Positions 23,874 to 33,919 of a DNA stretch of 64,000 nucleotides are shown piece after piece; the stretch's first letter is position 1, and every line of letters starts with the position of its first letter. This DNA comes from Paracoccus sp. (in: a-proteobacteria). Lineage in GTDB: Bacteria > Pseudomonadota > Alphaproteobacteria > Rhodobacterales > Rhodobacteraceae. The notes under the pieces were generated by a model that was not told the DNA's origin, did no database searches, and was given only the letters and a program-made list of their open reading frames with translations. The position numbers and the translations under genes were made by a program. Location of the stretch: contig NZ_JAUNTW010000002.1 of assembly GCF_030538495.1 (NCBI RefSeq), forward strand, positions 1 to 64,000, written 5' to 3'.

Positions 23874-23948
23874 ATGTTTCTTTCGCTGCCAATGAACAAA
23901 GATGACCACGAAGGCACGCCGGAACGGGGGGTTCTGACAGATGGCTGA
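23874..23948 (+). CDS. possible 24-residue leader peptide overlapping mrpA start
   Basis: ATG 23874 opens MFLSLPMNKDDHEGTPERGV then LTDG and stops at TGA 23946-23948, inside the first codons of mrpA. The mrpA ribosome binding site lies within it, so its translation could couple to or mask mrpA initiation. It lacks a good ribosome binding site of its own and may be chance. Confidence 0.22.
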   Translation: MFLSLPMNKDDHEGTPERGVLTDG

Positions 23949-26262
23949 TGATTATGCCAAGGTTGACCGCGCATTGGGTGGGCCTGCGGGCTGGGTATCT
24001 ATTGCGGTTCCGGCGCTGTTATTTCTGTATTTTCTGGGCCTGACGCCGCAGATCGCCACCGGGCCGCAGGTGCATGGCTTTGACTGGGTGCCGTCGCTGG
24101 GCATCCGCATGTCGGTGCTGCTGGACGGGCTGAGCATGACCTTTGCCCTGCTGATCACCGGCATCGGCACGGCGGTGACGCTGTATTCCGCGCGCTATCT
24201 GGGCGACCACCCGCATTATCCGCGATTCGTCAGCTATTTGCTGATGTTCATGGCGGGGATGCTGGGGCTGGTCTTGGCCGATAACCTGATCGCCCTGTTC
24301 GTGTTCTGGGAGGTAACGACAATCGCGTCTTACCTGCTGATCGGGTTTAACGCGCACAGCGCCGATTCGCGCCGGTCCGCGTTGCAGGCGCTGTTGGTGA
24401 CGGGGACGGGCGGGCTGATCCTGCTGGCGGGTATGATCATCGTCGGCAATATCGCCGGGACGTTTGAACTGTCTGAAATTCTGGCCCAAGGCGATCTTCT
24501 GCGCAATCACCCGTGGTATTTTGCCATCCTGCTGTTGTTTTTAGCCGGGACATTTACGAAATCCGCGCAATTCCCGCTGCATTTCTGGCTGCCCAATGCC
24601 ATGGCCGCGCCGACGCCGGTATCGGCTTATCTGCACAGCGCGACTATGGTTAAGGCCGGAGTGTTCCTGATGGCGCGGATGAACCCGGCGCTGGGCGATA
24701 CGGTCGCGTGGTTCACCATCCTGACGCTGTTTGGCGGAGTGACGGCGGTGTTTGCGTCAATCATGGCGATGCGCCAGACCGATATCAAACAGATGCTGGC
24801 CTATACAACGCTGATGGCGCTGGGGACGCTGACCATGTTTATCGGCGCCGGAACGCATTACGCGATCATGGCCGCGATGACGTTTCTGGTCGTCCATTCG
24901 CTGTATAAAGCTGCGCTGTTCCTGATGATCGGGATTGTCGATCACGCCACGGGGACGCGCGACGCCCGCATCCTGCGCGGGCTGTCAAACGCCATGCCGC
25001 TGACCGCGATTGCGGCGGGGCTGGCGGCGGTCAGCATGGCAGGCATCCCGCCGATGGTTGGCTTTATTGGCAAAGAATTCATGTATAAAGCCGGGATTGG
25101 CCTTGGCGGATTTGGTGCGCTGTGGGTCACGGTGATGATCTTTGCCGCCTCGGTGATGATGGTTGCGGTGGCGGGCATGGTCGCGGCGCGGCCGTTCATG
25201 GGCGATCTGAACCACGACACCCCCTATCACGCGCATGAAGGGCCGTGGCCCATGCTGGCCGGGCCGATGGTGATGGGCGCGCTGTCGCTGATCTTTGGCC
25301 TGTTTCCGGGGGTGCTGGCCTATTATCTTGTGGGGCCTGCGACGCATGCCGTTTATGGTCAGGTGCTGCCGGTGCGGCTGTATCTGTGGGGCGGGTTTAA
25401 TCTGGCGCTGTTGCTGTCGCTGGTGACCTTTGCCGCCGGCTGGCTGGTCTATCGCCGCCATGACGCAATCCGCAACCGGTTCAATAAGATGGCCGAGCGT
25501 AACATCTTTAACCTTGATGCCTTCTGGGACCGGATTCTGGACGGGCTGAAGGCGGTTGCGGGCTGGCAAACGCGCATCCTGCAAAATGGCAGCCAGCAAC
25601 GCTATATGGCGGTGATGTTTGCGACCTTTGCCGTGGCGGTTGGCGTGACCTTTGTTCTGCGCGGCGCGCTGTCCAGCGGGATTCACTACACCGATCACGG
25701 CATCCATCCGATTCAGTGGACGGTGATTGCGCTGATTATCATGGGCGCGTTCATGGCCACGATGACGCAAAGCCGGATGACGGCGATTGCCAGCCTTGGC
25801 GTGGTGGGGATCGGGGTTGCGCTGATCTTTATCATGTTCAGCGCACCCGATGTCGCCATCACGCAACTGCTGGTCGAGGTGTTGGTCGTCGTGCTGGTCA
25901 CGCTGGTGATGCTGCGCCTGCCGCATCTGCCCTGGCGTCGGGCAGGGACATTCCGCACCGGTCACGCGATCATCGCAACTGGCGCGGGGGCGGTCACCAC
26001 GATGATGCTGATCGCGATGCAGCAAGCTCCGATCAACCGCCGCCTGACCGATTATTTCGAAATCGCATCCTGGCCCGAGGCGCATGGCCGCAACATCGTG
26101 AACGTGATTCTGGTCGATTTCCGCGCTTTGGATACGTTCGGGGAAATTACCGTCGTGGCGATTGCGTCAATCGCGGCCTATGCGCTGCTGCGCGGTGCGC
26201 CGCGTGACAACCTGCCGGTTGTGGCCCCCAACACTCAGCCCACCAAGCAGGAGGATGTCTGA
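23941..26262 (+). CDS. mrpA: Mrp-type Na+(K+)/H+ antiporter subunit A
   Basis: 773 residues, about 20 membrane helices. The first two thirds are the NuoL-like proton-pumping domain: [60 protein letters not shown] then [10 protein letters not shown], and [18 protein letters not shown]. The C terminus has the MbhD-like block [20 protein letters not shown]. MrpA is the largest subunit of a hetero-oligomeric antiporter that exports Na+ for proton entry in the inner membrane, with a role in salt and alkaline tolerance. GGGGGG lies before the ATG. It overlaps mrpB by one base. Subunit B is separate, not fused, as in seven-gene operons. Confidence 0.95.
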   Translation: MADDYAKVDRALGGPAGWVSIAVPALLFLYFLGLTPQIATGPQVHGFDWVPSLGIRMSVLLDGLSMTFALLITGIGTAVTLYSARYLGDHPHYPRFVSYLLMFMAGMLGLVLADNLIALFVFWEVTTIASYLLIGFNAHSADSRRSALQALLVTGTGGLILLAGMIIVGNIAGTFELSEILAQGDLLRNHPWYFAILLLFLAGTFTKSAQFPLHFWLPNAMAAPTPVSAYLHSATMVKAGVFLMARMNPALGDTVAWFTILTLFGGVTAVFASIMAMRQTDIKQMLAYTTLMALGTLTMFIGAGTHYAIMAAMTFLVVHSLYKAALFLMIGIVDHATGTRDARILRGLSNAMPLTAIAAGLAAVSMAGIPPMVGFIGKEFMYKAGIGLGGFGALWVTVMIFAASVMMVAVAGMVAARPFMGDLNHDTPYHAHEGPWPMLAGPMVMGALSLIFGLFPGVLAYYLVGPATHAVYGQVLPVRLYLWGGFNLALLLSLVTFAAGWLVYRRHDAIRNRFNKMAERNIFNLDAFWDRILDGLKAVAGWQTRILQNGSQQRYMAVMFATFAVAVGVTFVLRGALSSGIHYTDHGIHPIQWTVIALIIMGAFMATMTQSRMTAIASLGVVGIGVALIFIMFSAPDVAITQLLVEVLVVVLVTLVMLRLPHLPWRRAGTFRTGHAIIATGAGAVTTMMLIAMQQAPINRRLTDYFEIASWPEAHGRNIVNVILVDFRALDTFGEITVVAIASIAAYALLRGAPRDNLPVVAPNTQPTKQEDV

Positions 26263-26681
26263 TGCAGTCCCTGATTCTGACCACGGCCACCCGCCTCTTG
26301 GTCGCGCTGCTGTTGGTGTTTTCCATCTATGCGCTGCTGCGGGGGCATAACCTGCCCGGCGGCGGCTTTATCGGCGGGCTGATCGGCGCGACCAGCTTTA
26401 TTCTCTATGCCATCGCGACGACCGTTGACGATGCGAAACAGGCGCTGCGGGTCGATCCGAAAAACATCGCCATGGCCGGGATCGGCGTTGCGGGCCTGTC
26501 GGGGCTGTCGGCGGCCTTTTCCGATCAGCCGTTTTTTACCGGCCAGTGGCTGTTTCTGTTTGCCGGAGACGGCGATAAGGGCCTGCCGATTTCGTCGGTC
26601 CTGTTCTTTGATATTGGCGTCTATATGGCCGTGTTCGGCGGTATCCTGACGCTGGTTTTCGCGCTGGAAAAGGAGGTCTGA
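26262..26681 (+). CDS. mrpB: Mrp antiporter subunit B
   Basis: 139 residues, four helices, MnhB-type. [20 protein letters not shown] is the family signature, with [20 protein letters not shown] at the end. Some alphaproteobacterial systems fuse this domain to MrpA; here it is a separate gene that starts at the last base of the mrpA stop. Part of the inner-membrane Mrp complex. Confidence 0.94.
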   Translation: MQSLILTTATRLLVALLLVFSIYALLRGHNLPGGGFIGGLIGATSFILYAIATTVDDAKQALRVDPKNIAMAGIGVAGLSGLSAAFSDQPFFTGQWLFLFAGDGDKGLPISSVLFFDIGVYMAVFGGILTLVFALEKEV

Positions 26682-26684
26682 GGG

Positions 26685-27047
26685 GTGGAGCTTCTTCTGG
26701 CTATAACCATTGGCGTTTTGATCGCCACATCCGTTTATCTGATGCTGGATCGCAACCTGATCCGGTTTTTGTTCGGTCTGGTGCTGCTGTCAAACGGCGC
26801 GAACCTGTTGATTTTCATGTCGGGGCGTCTGACCGCTGGTGCGCCGCCGCTGATCCCGGACGGGGCGCTTGCGCCGCAGGGCGTGGTGGCGAACGCGTTG
26901 CCGCAGGCCTTGGTTCTGACGGCGATTGTCATCAGCTTTGGCTTGTTGGCGTTTGTGATTGCGCTGGTTTACCGCGCCTATAAAACGCTGGGGACGGTGG
27001 ACGCCGAATCCATGCGCATCGCCGAACCCAAGGAGGCCGGGAAATGA
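26685..27047 (+). CDS. mrpC: Mrp antiporter subunit C
   Basis: 120 residues, three helices, homologous to NuoK. It starts with GTG 26685 behind AGGAGG. Motifs: SVYLMLDRNLIRFLFGLVLL then SNGANLLIFMSG, and PQALVLTAIVISFGLLAFVI. It overlaps mrpD by four bases. Confidence 0.94.
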   Translation: MELLLAITIGVLIATSVYLMLDRNLIRFLFGLVLLSNGANLLIFMSGRLTAGAPPLIPDGALAPQGVVANALPQALVLTAIVISFGLLAFVIALVYRAYKTLGTVDAESMRIAEPKEAGK

Positions 27048-28543
27048 GCTGGCTTCTGGTTTACCCGATTATCGTGCCGATGATGACGGCGGTTGTGTCC
27101 TATCTGTTCCGCGACACACCGGCGGGCCGTTGGATTTCGGTTGTTGGCACCATTATTCTGCTGGTCGCCAGCCTGCTGCTGATGGCCGAAGTGCTGGATC
27201 AGGGTGTCATCGCGGTGCAAATGTCCGACTGGGCCGCGCCGTTTGGCATTACGCTGGTCGCGGATTTGCTGGGCGCGGTGATGGTTGTGATCACAGCGAT
27301 CACCGGCCTTGCGACCGTGGTTTACAGCCTGTCCGATATTGATCAGCGGCGCGAAGGCTTGGGCTTTCACGGCTTGTTGCAAATCCTGTTGGCGGGCGTC
27401 TGCGGCGCGTTTCTGACCGGCGACCTGTTCAATATGTATGTCTGGTTCGAGGTGATGCTGATCGCCAGCTTTGGCCTGTTGGTGCTGGGCAGCGACCGCG
27501 AACAGCTGGATGGCGGCATTAAATATGTGGCGATGAATCTGGTCTCGACGGTGATGTTCCTGTCGGCCATCGGGATCCTGTATGGCATGACCGGCACGCT
27601 GAACATGGCTGATCTGCATCTGGCCGTGCGGCAGGTGGACAACACCGGCCTGCTCACGACGGTTGCGGTGATGTTCATGGTCGCCTTTGGGGTCAAGGCC
27701 GCGCTGTTCCCGCTGTTTTTCTGGCTGCCGGCGTCCTATCACACGCCGCCGGTCACGGTGTCCGCGATCTTTGCGGGCCTGTTAACCAAGGTCGGCGTTT
27801 ACGCGCTGATCCGCACCTTTACCCTGATTTTTGACCAAGACGTGGGTTACACACATCAAATCATGATCTGGGTTGCGGTGCTGACGATGGTCACGGGCGT
27901 TCTGGGCGCGGCAGCGATGAATGATTTCCGCCGCATCCTGTCGTTCCACATCATCAGCCAGATTGGTTACATGATCTTGGGGCTGGCGCTGTTCACGCCG
28001 CTGGGGATCGTGGGGGGCGTGTTCTATTTGGTCCACCACATCATCGTTAAGGCCAACCTGTTCTTTGTCGCAGGCGTCGCGAACCGCATCGCCGGGTCCA
28101 CCGATCTGGCGCGGCTGGGGGGCTTGTATAAATCCGCGCCGCTGCTGGCGTTTTTGTTCCTGATCCCGGCCTTTTCGCTGGCAGGGTTCCCGCCGCTGTC
28201 GGGGTTCTGGGCCAAATATGTCGTGGTGAAGGCCGCGATTGATCTGGAAATGTGGGTTGTGGCCGGGGCGTCGCTGGCGGTGGGTCTGCTGACGATCTAT
28301 TCCATGACGAAAATCTGGGGCGCGGCGTTCTGGCCCGATCACCCGGACGGGATCAAACCGCGCCTGAGCGACCTGCCGATGTTTGACCGCATCGCGTTGA
28401 TGGCGCCGATTGTCGGGCTGGCGATGCTGACCTGTATCATCGGTCTGTTCCCCGAACCGTTCGTGCAATTTGCCGAACGCGCGGCGGCGCAGTTGCTGGA
28501 TCCGACCGATTATGTGACGACCGTTCTGGGGGTGCAGCCATGA
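27044..28543 (+). CDS. mrpD: Mrp antiporter subunit D
   Basis: 499 residues, about 14 helices, second NuoN-like proton-translocating subunit. Motifs: DLFNMYVWFEVMLIASFGLL, FGVKAALFPLFFWLPASYHT then PPVTVSAIFAGLLTKVGVYA, IISQIGYMILGLAL, and AGFPPLSGFWAKYVVVKA. It pairs with MrpA in the ion pathway. ATGA overlaps on both sides show tight operon coupling. Confidence 0.95.
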   Translation: MSWLLVYPIIVPMMTAVVSYLFRDTPAGRWISVVGTIILLVASLLLMAEVLDQGVIAVQMSDWAAPFGITLVADLLGAVMVVITAITGLATVVYSLSDIDQRREGLGFHGLLQILLAGVCGAFLTGDLFNMYVWFEVMLIASFGLLVLGSDREQLDGGIKYVAMNLVSTVMFLSAIGILYGMTGTLNMADLHLAVRQVDNTGLLTTVAVMFMVAFGVKAALFPLFFWLPASYHTPPVTVSAIFAGLLTKVGVYALIRTFTLIFDQDVGYTHQIMIWVAVLTMVTGVLGAAAMNDFRRILSFHIISQIGYMILGLALFTPLGIVGGVFYLVHHIIVKANLFFVAGVANRIAGSTDLARLGGLYKSAPLLAFLFLIPAFSLAGFPPLSGFWAKYVVVKAAIDLEMWVVAGASLAVGLLTIYSMTKIWGAAFWPDHPDGIKPRLSDLPMFDRIALMAPIVGLAMLTCIIGLFPEPFVQFAERAAAQLLDPTDYVTTVLGVQP

Positions 28544-29016
28544 ACCTGTTCGCAATTAACATCGTTCTGGCGGTCGCATGGGTCGCGCTGACCGGCGCGA
28601 ACAGCATCAGCGGGCTGCTCACCGGCTTTCTGCTGGGGCTGGTGGCGATGTGGGTGGTGCGGCCGCTGTTTCCGAACACCGGCACCTATTTCCGGCGGCT
28701 GTATTGCGGGCTGCGGCTGATCGTCATGTTCATCTATGAATTGGCGGTCAGTTCGATTGCGGTGGCCAAGGCGGTTGTGTCGCCCGGCCATAATTACCAG
28801 CCGGCGTTGATCGAGGTGCCGCTGACCGTCAAAACCGACCTGCAAATCATGCTGGTTGCGAATTTCATCACCCTGACCCCCGGCACGCTGACGCTGGACG
28901 TGTCCGAAGATCGGACGACCCTGTATCTGCACAGCATGTTCGGCGATGACCCGGACGGCGTTCGCGACCAAATCCGCGACCGGTTCGAGGTGTGGGTCCG
29001 CGAAGCGACGGAGTAA
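28540..29016 (+). CDS. mrpE: Mrp antiporter subunit E
   Basis: 158 residues, N-terminal membrane helices and cytoplasmic C terminus. Family hallmarks are SGLLTGFLLGLVAMWVVRPL, PLTVKTDLQIMLVANFITLT followed by PGTL, and a late LYLHSMFGDDP. Overlaps mrpD by four bases and is four bases from mrpF. Confidence 0.94.
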   Translation: MNLFAINIVLAVAWVALTGANSISGLLTGFLLGLVAMWVVRPLFPNTGTYFRRLYCGLRLIVMFIYELAVSSIAVAKAVVSPGHNYQPALIEVPLTVKTDLQIMLVANFITLTPGTLTLDVSEDRTTLYLHSMFGDDPDGVRDQIRDRFEVWVREATE

Positions 29017-29020
29017 GACG

Positions 29021-29314
29021 ATGAGTTTTCTGGATTACGCAGTTCTGTTCGCCTTTGCGATGGTCATTCTGGGCGTGGCCTTGGCGTCCATCCGGTTGAT
29101 CAAGGGGCCGACGCTGGCCGACCGGGTGGTCGCGCTGGATATGATGACGGTGCAGCTGGTGGCCTTTGGCGGCTTGTCCGCGTTGCAGGCGCGCAATGCC
29201 GCGTTTCTGGATGTGGCGGTGGTGCTGGCCTTGGTCGGGTTTTTGGCCACGGTCTGTCTGGCGCGCTATCTGGACCGGCAACATAACCTGAAAAAACAGG
29301 GGGATCAGGCATGA
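29021..29314 (+). CDS. mrpF: Mrp antiporter subunit F
   Basis: 97 residues, three helices. Signature RLIKGPTLADRVVALDMMTV then LDVAVVLALVGFLATVCLAR. ATG 29021 matches the family start; longer in-frame extensions run into mrpE and are rejected. Overlaps mrpG by four bases. Confidence 0.94.
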   Translation: MSFLDYAVLFAFAMVILGVALASIRLIKGPTLADRVVALDMMTVQLVAFGGLSALQARNAAFLDVAVVLALVGFLATVCLARYLDRQHNLKKQGDQA

Positions 29315-29670
29315 TCTGGGAAGTGGTCATTTCGGGTTTTGTGCTGGTCGGCGGGTTTTTCTGTTTCGCGGCGGGCCTTGGCGTGCTGCGCTTTCCCGAT
29401 CTGCTGATCCGGATGCACGCCTCGACCAAGGCCGGGACGCTGGGATCGGGTCTGATCCTGACCGCGGTTGCGTTAACCTTTGCCGAAGGGACGGTGATCG
29501 CGCGGGCGGTTGCGGCGATCCTGTTTTTGCTGCTGACCGCGCCGGTTGCCGCGCATCTGATGGGTCGTGCCGCGTTCCGCACCGGCGTTCCCATGGTCCC
29601 CAACACCGAAGATAAAGACGGCGTGGAACCCAAACTGATGGAAGCGCAGCCCGATCAGGCGCCGCGTTAG
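29311..29670 (+). CDS. mrpG: Mrp antiporter subunit G
   Basis: 119 residues, three helices. Signature AAGLGVLRFPDLLIRMHAST then KAGTLGSGLILTAVAL, with TAPVAAHLMGRAAFRTGV near the end. Last gene of the seven-gene mrp operon. No clear terminator before rnd, 73 bases downstream. Confidence 0.94.
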   Translation: MIWEVVISGFVLVGGFFCFAAGLGVLRFPDLLIRMHASTKAGTLGSGLILTAVALTFAEGTVIARAVAAILFLLLTAPVAAHLMGRAAFRTGVPMVPNTEDKDGVEPKLMEAQPDQAPR

Positions 29671-29742
29671 GTCTTTTCAAAACCACGAACGCGGCGTAAG
29701 GGGGCGGAATTGGCGGACGAACCGCCCCATCTGAAAGCTGAT

Positions 29743-30915
29743 ATGACACAGAACATCATTACCATCACCCGCACCGACGAACTGGCCCTGTTCTGCGATG
29801 CGGCGAAAAGCGCGCCCTATGTCACTGTTGACACCGAATTTTTGCGTGAACGCACCTATTATTCCAAACTGTGCCTGATCCAATTGGCCCTGCCCCCGGC
29901 GGGCGAAGATGGCGGGCAGGCGGTGCTGGTTGATCCGCTGGCCGACGGGCTGTCGTTGGAACCGCTCTATGATCTGTTCCGCCACACGGCGACGGTCAAG
30001 GTGTTCCACGCCGCGCGTCAGGATTTGGAAATTTTCTTTCACGATGCTGGCTTGTTCCCCGATCCGCTGTTTGACACGCAGGTTGCCGCGATGGTTTGCG
30101 GCTTTGGCGAACAGGTGGGGTATGAAACGCTGGTGCGCAAAATCGCGCGGGCGAATTTGGATAAATCGTCGCGGTTCACCGACTGGTCGCGGCGGCCGCT
30201 GTCGGATGCGCAGAAATCCTATGCCTTGGCCGATGTCACGCATCTGCGGTCGATTTACGAATTTCTGACCGCCGAATTGCGCAAAACCAACCGCGAAAGC
30301 TGGCTGGAACAGGAGTTGGGCGTTCTGACCGACCCCGAAACCTATATCACGCGCCCGGATGAAGCGTGGCAAAAAGTGCGCACCCGCACAAATTCACCGC
30401 GTTTTCTGGCAATTTTGCGTGAATTGGCTCGGTTCCGCGAAGCCTATGCGCAGGAGCGCGACATTCCCCGGTCGCGCGTGTTCAAAGACGATGCGATGAT
30501 CGAACTGGCATCGACCAAACCCGTGACCGAAGCGGATCTGGGCCGGTCCCGCCTGCTGCTGCGCGAGGCGCGCAAAGGCGACATCGCCAACGGGATTCTG
30601 GCGGCGGTCAAGGCCGGGTTAGAGGCCACCGATTTGCCGCAACCCAAACCGGATGAGCCGGGCCGTCCCGGCAATGCGGCGTTGTCGGACCTGCTGCGCG
30701 TGCTGTTAAAGGCCAAGGCCGATGCGGCGGGGGTTGCGCCGAAACTGATTGCCTCATCGGCGGAACTGGATGCGATTGCCACCGGGCTGCGCGACGTTCC
30801 CGCGCTGCAAGGCTGGCGGGCCGAGGTGTTTGGCAATGACGCGCTGCGGCTGGCGGATGGTCAGATCGCGCTGTCGGCCAAGGGCGGCGTTGTGCAGGTG
30901 ATCCCGGTCGGATGA
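29743..30915 (+). CDS. rnd: ribonuclease D
   Basis: 390 residues. 3'-5' exoribonuclease that trims tRNA and other stable RNA precursors. DEDD catalytic residues are visible in VTVDTEFLRERTYYSKLCLI (Exo I), KVFHAARQDLEIFFHDAGLF (Exo II), and FTDWSRRPLSDAQKSYALAD (Exo III, Tyr form). HRDC-like helices follow (RTNSPRFLAILRELARFREA, later KGDIANGILAAVKAG). ATG 29743 is chosen because homology starts at TQNIITITRTDEL; an upstream TTG at 29710 with GGGGCGGA before it is an alternative. Overlaps the next gene by four bases. Confidence 0.93.
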   Translation: MTQNIITITRTDELALFCDAAKSAPYVTVDTEFLRERTYYSKLCLIQLALPPAGEDGGQAVLVDPLADGLSLEPLYDLFRHTATVKVFHAARQDLEIFFHDAGLFPDPLFDTQVAAMVCGFGEQVGYETLVRKIARANLDKSSRFTDWSRRPLSDAQKSYALADVTHLRSIYEFLTAELRKTNRESWLEQELGVLTDPETYITRPDEAWQKVRTRTNSPRFLAILRELARFREAYAQERDIPRSRVFKDDAMIELASTKPVTEADLGRSRLLLREARKGDIANGILAAVKAGLEATDLPQPKPDEPGRPGNAALSDLLRVLLKAKADAAGVAPKLIASSAELDAIATGLRDVPALQGWRAEVFGNDALRLADGQIALSAKGGVVQVIPVG

Positions 30916-31877
30916 TCGAATTAACCACGTTTCGCGCCAGCGACGCCGCCGATATTGCGGCGGGCTTGGGGCATTGGGACGTGGTTAAATGGTTAACGGC
31001 GGTGCCGTGGCCCTATGACGCCGAACAGGCCGCGCGGTTCATCCGCGATTTGGCCGGACCCGATGAATACGCCATTCGCCGCAATGGCCGGGTGATTGGC
31101 ACGGTGCGCGCGGGCGAAACGCTGGGCTATTGGGTCGCGCCGGATTGGCAGGGGCAGGGGGTTGGTTATCGCGCGGCGGTGCTGGCGCTGTCGCGGCGCT
31201 TTTGGCGCGACCCGTCCCCGATCCGCGCCGATTATTTGCAGGGCAATGACCGATCCGCGCGGCTGTTGGCGCGTCTGGGGTTTCGCGAAACCGCGCGCGG
31301 CGTGGCGTTCTGCGCCGCGCGTCAGGCCGATGTTCCGGCGGTTGTCACCGAACTGACCGCCGATGATTTTGCCGCGCGCCACCCCATTTCGTTAACCACG
31401 CCGCGTCTGAGCATTGGCGCGATGACGACGGATGACCTGCCGCATCTGCACCGGGTTGTGACGCATCCGCATGTCGCGCCGATGTTGCTGCGGTTTCGCA
31501 CCGATATGCCCCCCGACAGCACGGCGGCGATCCTGACCGAAGGGGCGAGCCTGCCGCCGATCCGTCTGGCGCTGCGCCGGGATGGGCGGGCCATCGGCAT
31601 GATCGGCGTCAGCGCGGGTGATCCGATGCGGCTGTATTACGCGCTGTCGCCCGACCATGCCGGCCATGGCCTGATGACCGAGGCCGCCCGCGCCATGCTG
31701 GCCGAGATCCGCCTGCGTTTCGCGCCGCCCCGGATCGCGGCGGAAACATTCGACGATAACCCGGCATCAGCGGCGATTTTGGCGCGGCTGGGATTTCGCG
31801 CCGTGGACCGCTCGGCCATGGTCAGCATGGCGCGCGAATGTGCCGCGCCCGCGACCATCTGGCATCTGACGTTTTAG
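30912..31877 (+). CDS. tandem double GNAT acetyltransferase
   Basis: 321 residues. Two GNAT domains in series: the first (about 1-145) has GYWVAPDWQGQGVGYRAAVL and NDRSARLLARLGFRETARG; the second (about 155-321) has LTTPRLSIGAMTTDDLPHLH, YYALSPDHAGHGLMTEAARA, and NPASAAILARLGFRAVDRSA. Both are RimJ/RimL-like. One domain may be catalytic and the other structural. Substrate is unknown. It is coupled to rnd by an ATGA overlap and convergent with the PAS_5 gene, also overlapping by four bases. Confidence 0.85.
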   Translation: MIELTTFRASDAADIAAGLGHWDVVKWLTAVPWPYDAEQAARFIRDLAGPDEYAIRRNGRVIGTVRAGETLGYWVAPDWQGQGVGYRAAVLALSRRFWRDPSPIRADYLQGNDRSARLLARLGFRETARGVAFCAARQADVPAVVTELTADDFAARHPISLTTPRLSIGAMTTDDLPHLHRVVTHPHVAPMLLRFRTDMPPDSTAAILTEGASLPPIRLALRRDGRAIGMIGVSAGDPMRLYYALSPDHAGHGLMTEAARAMLAEIRLRFAPPRIAAETFDDNPASAAILARLGFRAVDRSAMVSMARECAAPATIWHLTF

Positions 31878-32596
31878 TCGTTCGAAATCACCCGGAACAT
31901 GGCGCGGCGTTTTTCCGTCGAATCCAACCGGTTGACCGGCGGCTGAGGCGCGGGTGTTTCGCTGTCGGGCTGCGCGCGGCTGCGCACCGGGCGGCGGGGG
32001 GTGAGGGATGGTGACGGCTCCATCGTGATGCCGCCGGGCAGGATGGGCAGCACGGCATCATCGGCCAGATCAAAGCGTCGCGGCGCCAGTCCCGGCGCGG
32101 GATGCGCCACCAGACAGCCCAAAGCGCGCGTGACATCGCCCAAATCCGACCGCAGCGGCAGCAAAATCACCTGCGCCTGCAATTCGGGGCGGCCGTAATC
32201 CGCCGGGGCGTGCAGGCTCAGCTGCGCGATTTGCGGCGCGCGAAACACGGTTTCCAGCACATCCGACAGCCGCCCGCGCGACCCCGGATTCACCAAGGTG
32301 CAGAGCGGCATGCCCCGCACCTCCATCCCCATCAGGTCGATCAGATGCTGTCCGGCCAGCCGGAAACGCGCCGCACCCATGGCCACGCGTTCCAGCAAAA
32401 AGGCGTATTCCAATGCGGCCCCGATGCCCGTCGGGGTAATGTCCGACCGGTCCGGCACGTCGCGCGCATCCCGCAGCCCGTCCCAATAGGACCGGACATG
32501 GTCGATCAGATCCTGCGGCTGATGCGCGAAAAGCGGCTGAACGGACCCGCCGCCATTGTGGTATTCATCATGCCCTGACACCAAGGCCCTCATCAT
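31874..32596 (-). CDS. PAS-domain (PAS_5) protein
   Basis: 240 residues. The alphaproteobacterial PAS_5 pattern is present: DLIDHVRSYWDGLRDARDVP then DRSDITPTGIGAALEYAFLL, ARFRLAGQHLIDLMGMEVRG, and LVNPGSRGRLSDVLETVFRA. The C-terminal third is Pro- and Arg-rich and probably disordered. Such proteins bind unknown ligands and lack an output domain; Caulobacter homologues act in cell-cycle or stress sensing. The start is uncertain, with two adjacent ATG codons at 32596 and 32593 and a weak ribosome binding site. It is divergent from gmk. Confidence 0.8.
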   Translation of the reverse strand: MMRALVSGHDEYHNGGGSVQPLFAHQPQDLIDHVRSYWDGLRDARDVPDRSDITPTGIGAALEYAFLLERVAMGAARFRLAGQHLIDLMGMEVRGMPLCTLVNPGSRGRLSDVLETVFRAPQIAQLSLHAPADYGRPELQAQVILLPLRSDLGDVTRALGCLVAHPAPGLAPRRFDLADDAVLPILPGGITMEPSPSLTPRRPVRSRAQPDSETPAPQPPVNRLDSTEKRRAMFRVISND

Positions 32597-32762
32597 TAAA
32601 AGGAAAACCGGGGCAATTCTTTGCCGATCGTGTCATCATACGACAGCCCGCGTCCTCGTCCTAGAAAAATCACAACAATAGGTTAAAGCGCGGGCGGGCT
32701 TGACGATGGGGTGGCGGTGGTTCATCGACGTGATACGTTCTGACCAGCCGCAGGGGGATGTT

Positions 32763-33395
32763 ATGATGAACCGCACCGGATTGATGATCATTCTGTCGTC
32801 ACCATCGGGGGCCGGGAAATCCACGCTGGCCCGGCGGTTGATGGAGTGGGACCCCAGCCTGCGGTTTTCGGTGTCGGCCACCACGCGCCCGCCGCGCCCC
32901 GGCGAACAGGACGGCGTGCATTATTATTTCACCAGCCGCGATGCGTTTCAGTCCATGGTCCGCGACGACCAGATGCTTGAACATGCCGAGGTGTTCGGCA
33001 ATTTGTATGGCAGCCCCCGCGCGCCCGTGGAATCGGCAATGCGCGAAGGCCGCGACACGCTGTTTGATGTGGACTGGCAGGGCGGGCAGCAGATCCGCGC
33101 ATCTGCGTTGGGCGGACATGTCGTGTCGATCTTTGTTCTGCCGCCGTCGCTGGTGGAACTGGAACGGCGGTTGCGCAGCCGCGGGCAGGACAGCGACGAG
33201 GTGATCGCCGGCCGCATGGATAAATCGCGCGCCGAAATCAGCCATTGGGCCGAATATGATTACGTTCTGGTCAACGACGATCTGGACGACACCGAAATGC
33301 GGTTGCGCGCGATTTTGACCGGTGAACGCCTGCGTCGGGATCGTCAGGCGGGGCTTGGCCCATTTGTGAAAAACCTGATGGAGGAGTCGCAATGA
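32763..33395 (+). CDS. gmk: guanylate kinase
   Basis: 210 residues. Converts GMP and ATP to GDP and ADP. P-loop [19 protein letters not shown]-binding [20 protein letters not shown], and [20 protein letters not shown] then [20 protein letters not shown] are diagnostic. AGGGGGA lies just upstream of ATG 32763. It overlaps the carbonic anhydrase-like gene by four bases. Confidence 0.96.
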   Translation: MMNRTGLMIILSSPSGAGKSTLARRLMEWDPSLRFSVSATTRPPRPGEQDGVHYYFTSRDAFQSMVRDDQMLEHAEVFGNLYGSPRAPVESAMREGRDTLFDVDWQGGQQIRASALGGHVVSIFVLPPSLVELERRLRSRGQDSDEVIAGRMDKSRAEISHWAEYDYVLVNDDLDDTEMRLRAILTGERLRRDRQAGLGPFVKNLMEESQ

Positions 33396-33919
33396 TCTGG
33401 GAACTGGACGGCATCGCGCCCGAGATCGCCCCAGACGCCTGGGCCGCGCCGGATGCGCAACTGATCGGGCGGGTGGTCTTGGAACCCGGTGCTTCGGTCT
33501 GGTGGGGGGCGGTGCTGCGCGGCGATAACGAAGAAATCCGCATCGGTCAGGGCAGCAATGTGCAGGATTTGTGCGTCTGTCACACCGATCTGGGCTTTCC
33601 GTTAACCATTGGCGCGAACTGCACCATCGGGCATCGCGCGATTCTGCACGGCTGCACCATCGGCGACGGCGCGTTGATCGGCATGGGCGCCACCATTCTG
33701 AACGGCGCGAAAATCGGCGCGGGCGCCTTGATCGGTGCCGGTGCGCTGATCGCCGAGGGTAAGGAAATCCCCCCCGGTGCCTTGGTCATGGGCGCGCCGG
33801 GTAAGGTCGTGCGGATGCTGGATGAGGACGCGCAACAGGGGCTGTTGCGGTCGGCGCAGGGCTATCGCGCCAATGCGGCCCGGTTCCGCGCCGGTCTGCG
33901 GCGGGTGGCCGATGCCTGA
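33392..33919 (+). CDS. gamma-carbonic anhydrase family protein
   Basis: 175 residues, left-handed beta-helix of hexapeptide repeats (for example [20 protein letters not shown]). Metal-ligand His residues are in [26 protein letters not shown]. This is the CaiE/PaaY/YrdA-like group, which may hydrate CO2 or be catalytically silent. It is operon-coupled with gmk upstream and overlaps the PhoR-like kinase gene by eight bases. Confidence 0.9.
   Translation: MIWELDGIAPEIAPDAWAAPDAQLIGRVVLEPGASVWWGAVLRGDNEEIRIGQGSNVQDLCVCHTDLGFPLTIGANCTIGHRAILHGCTIGDGALIGMGATILNGAKIGAGALIGAGALIAEGKEIPPGALVMGAPGKVVRMLDEDAQQGLLRSAQGYRANAARFRAGLRRVADA

Noticed and set aside
24985..26085. Long minus-strand frame of 366 codons
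   Set aside because: Antisense to mrpA, His/Arg/Gln-rich, no domain.
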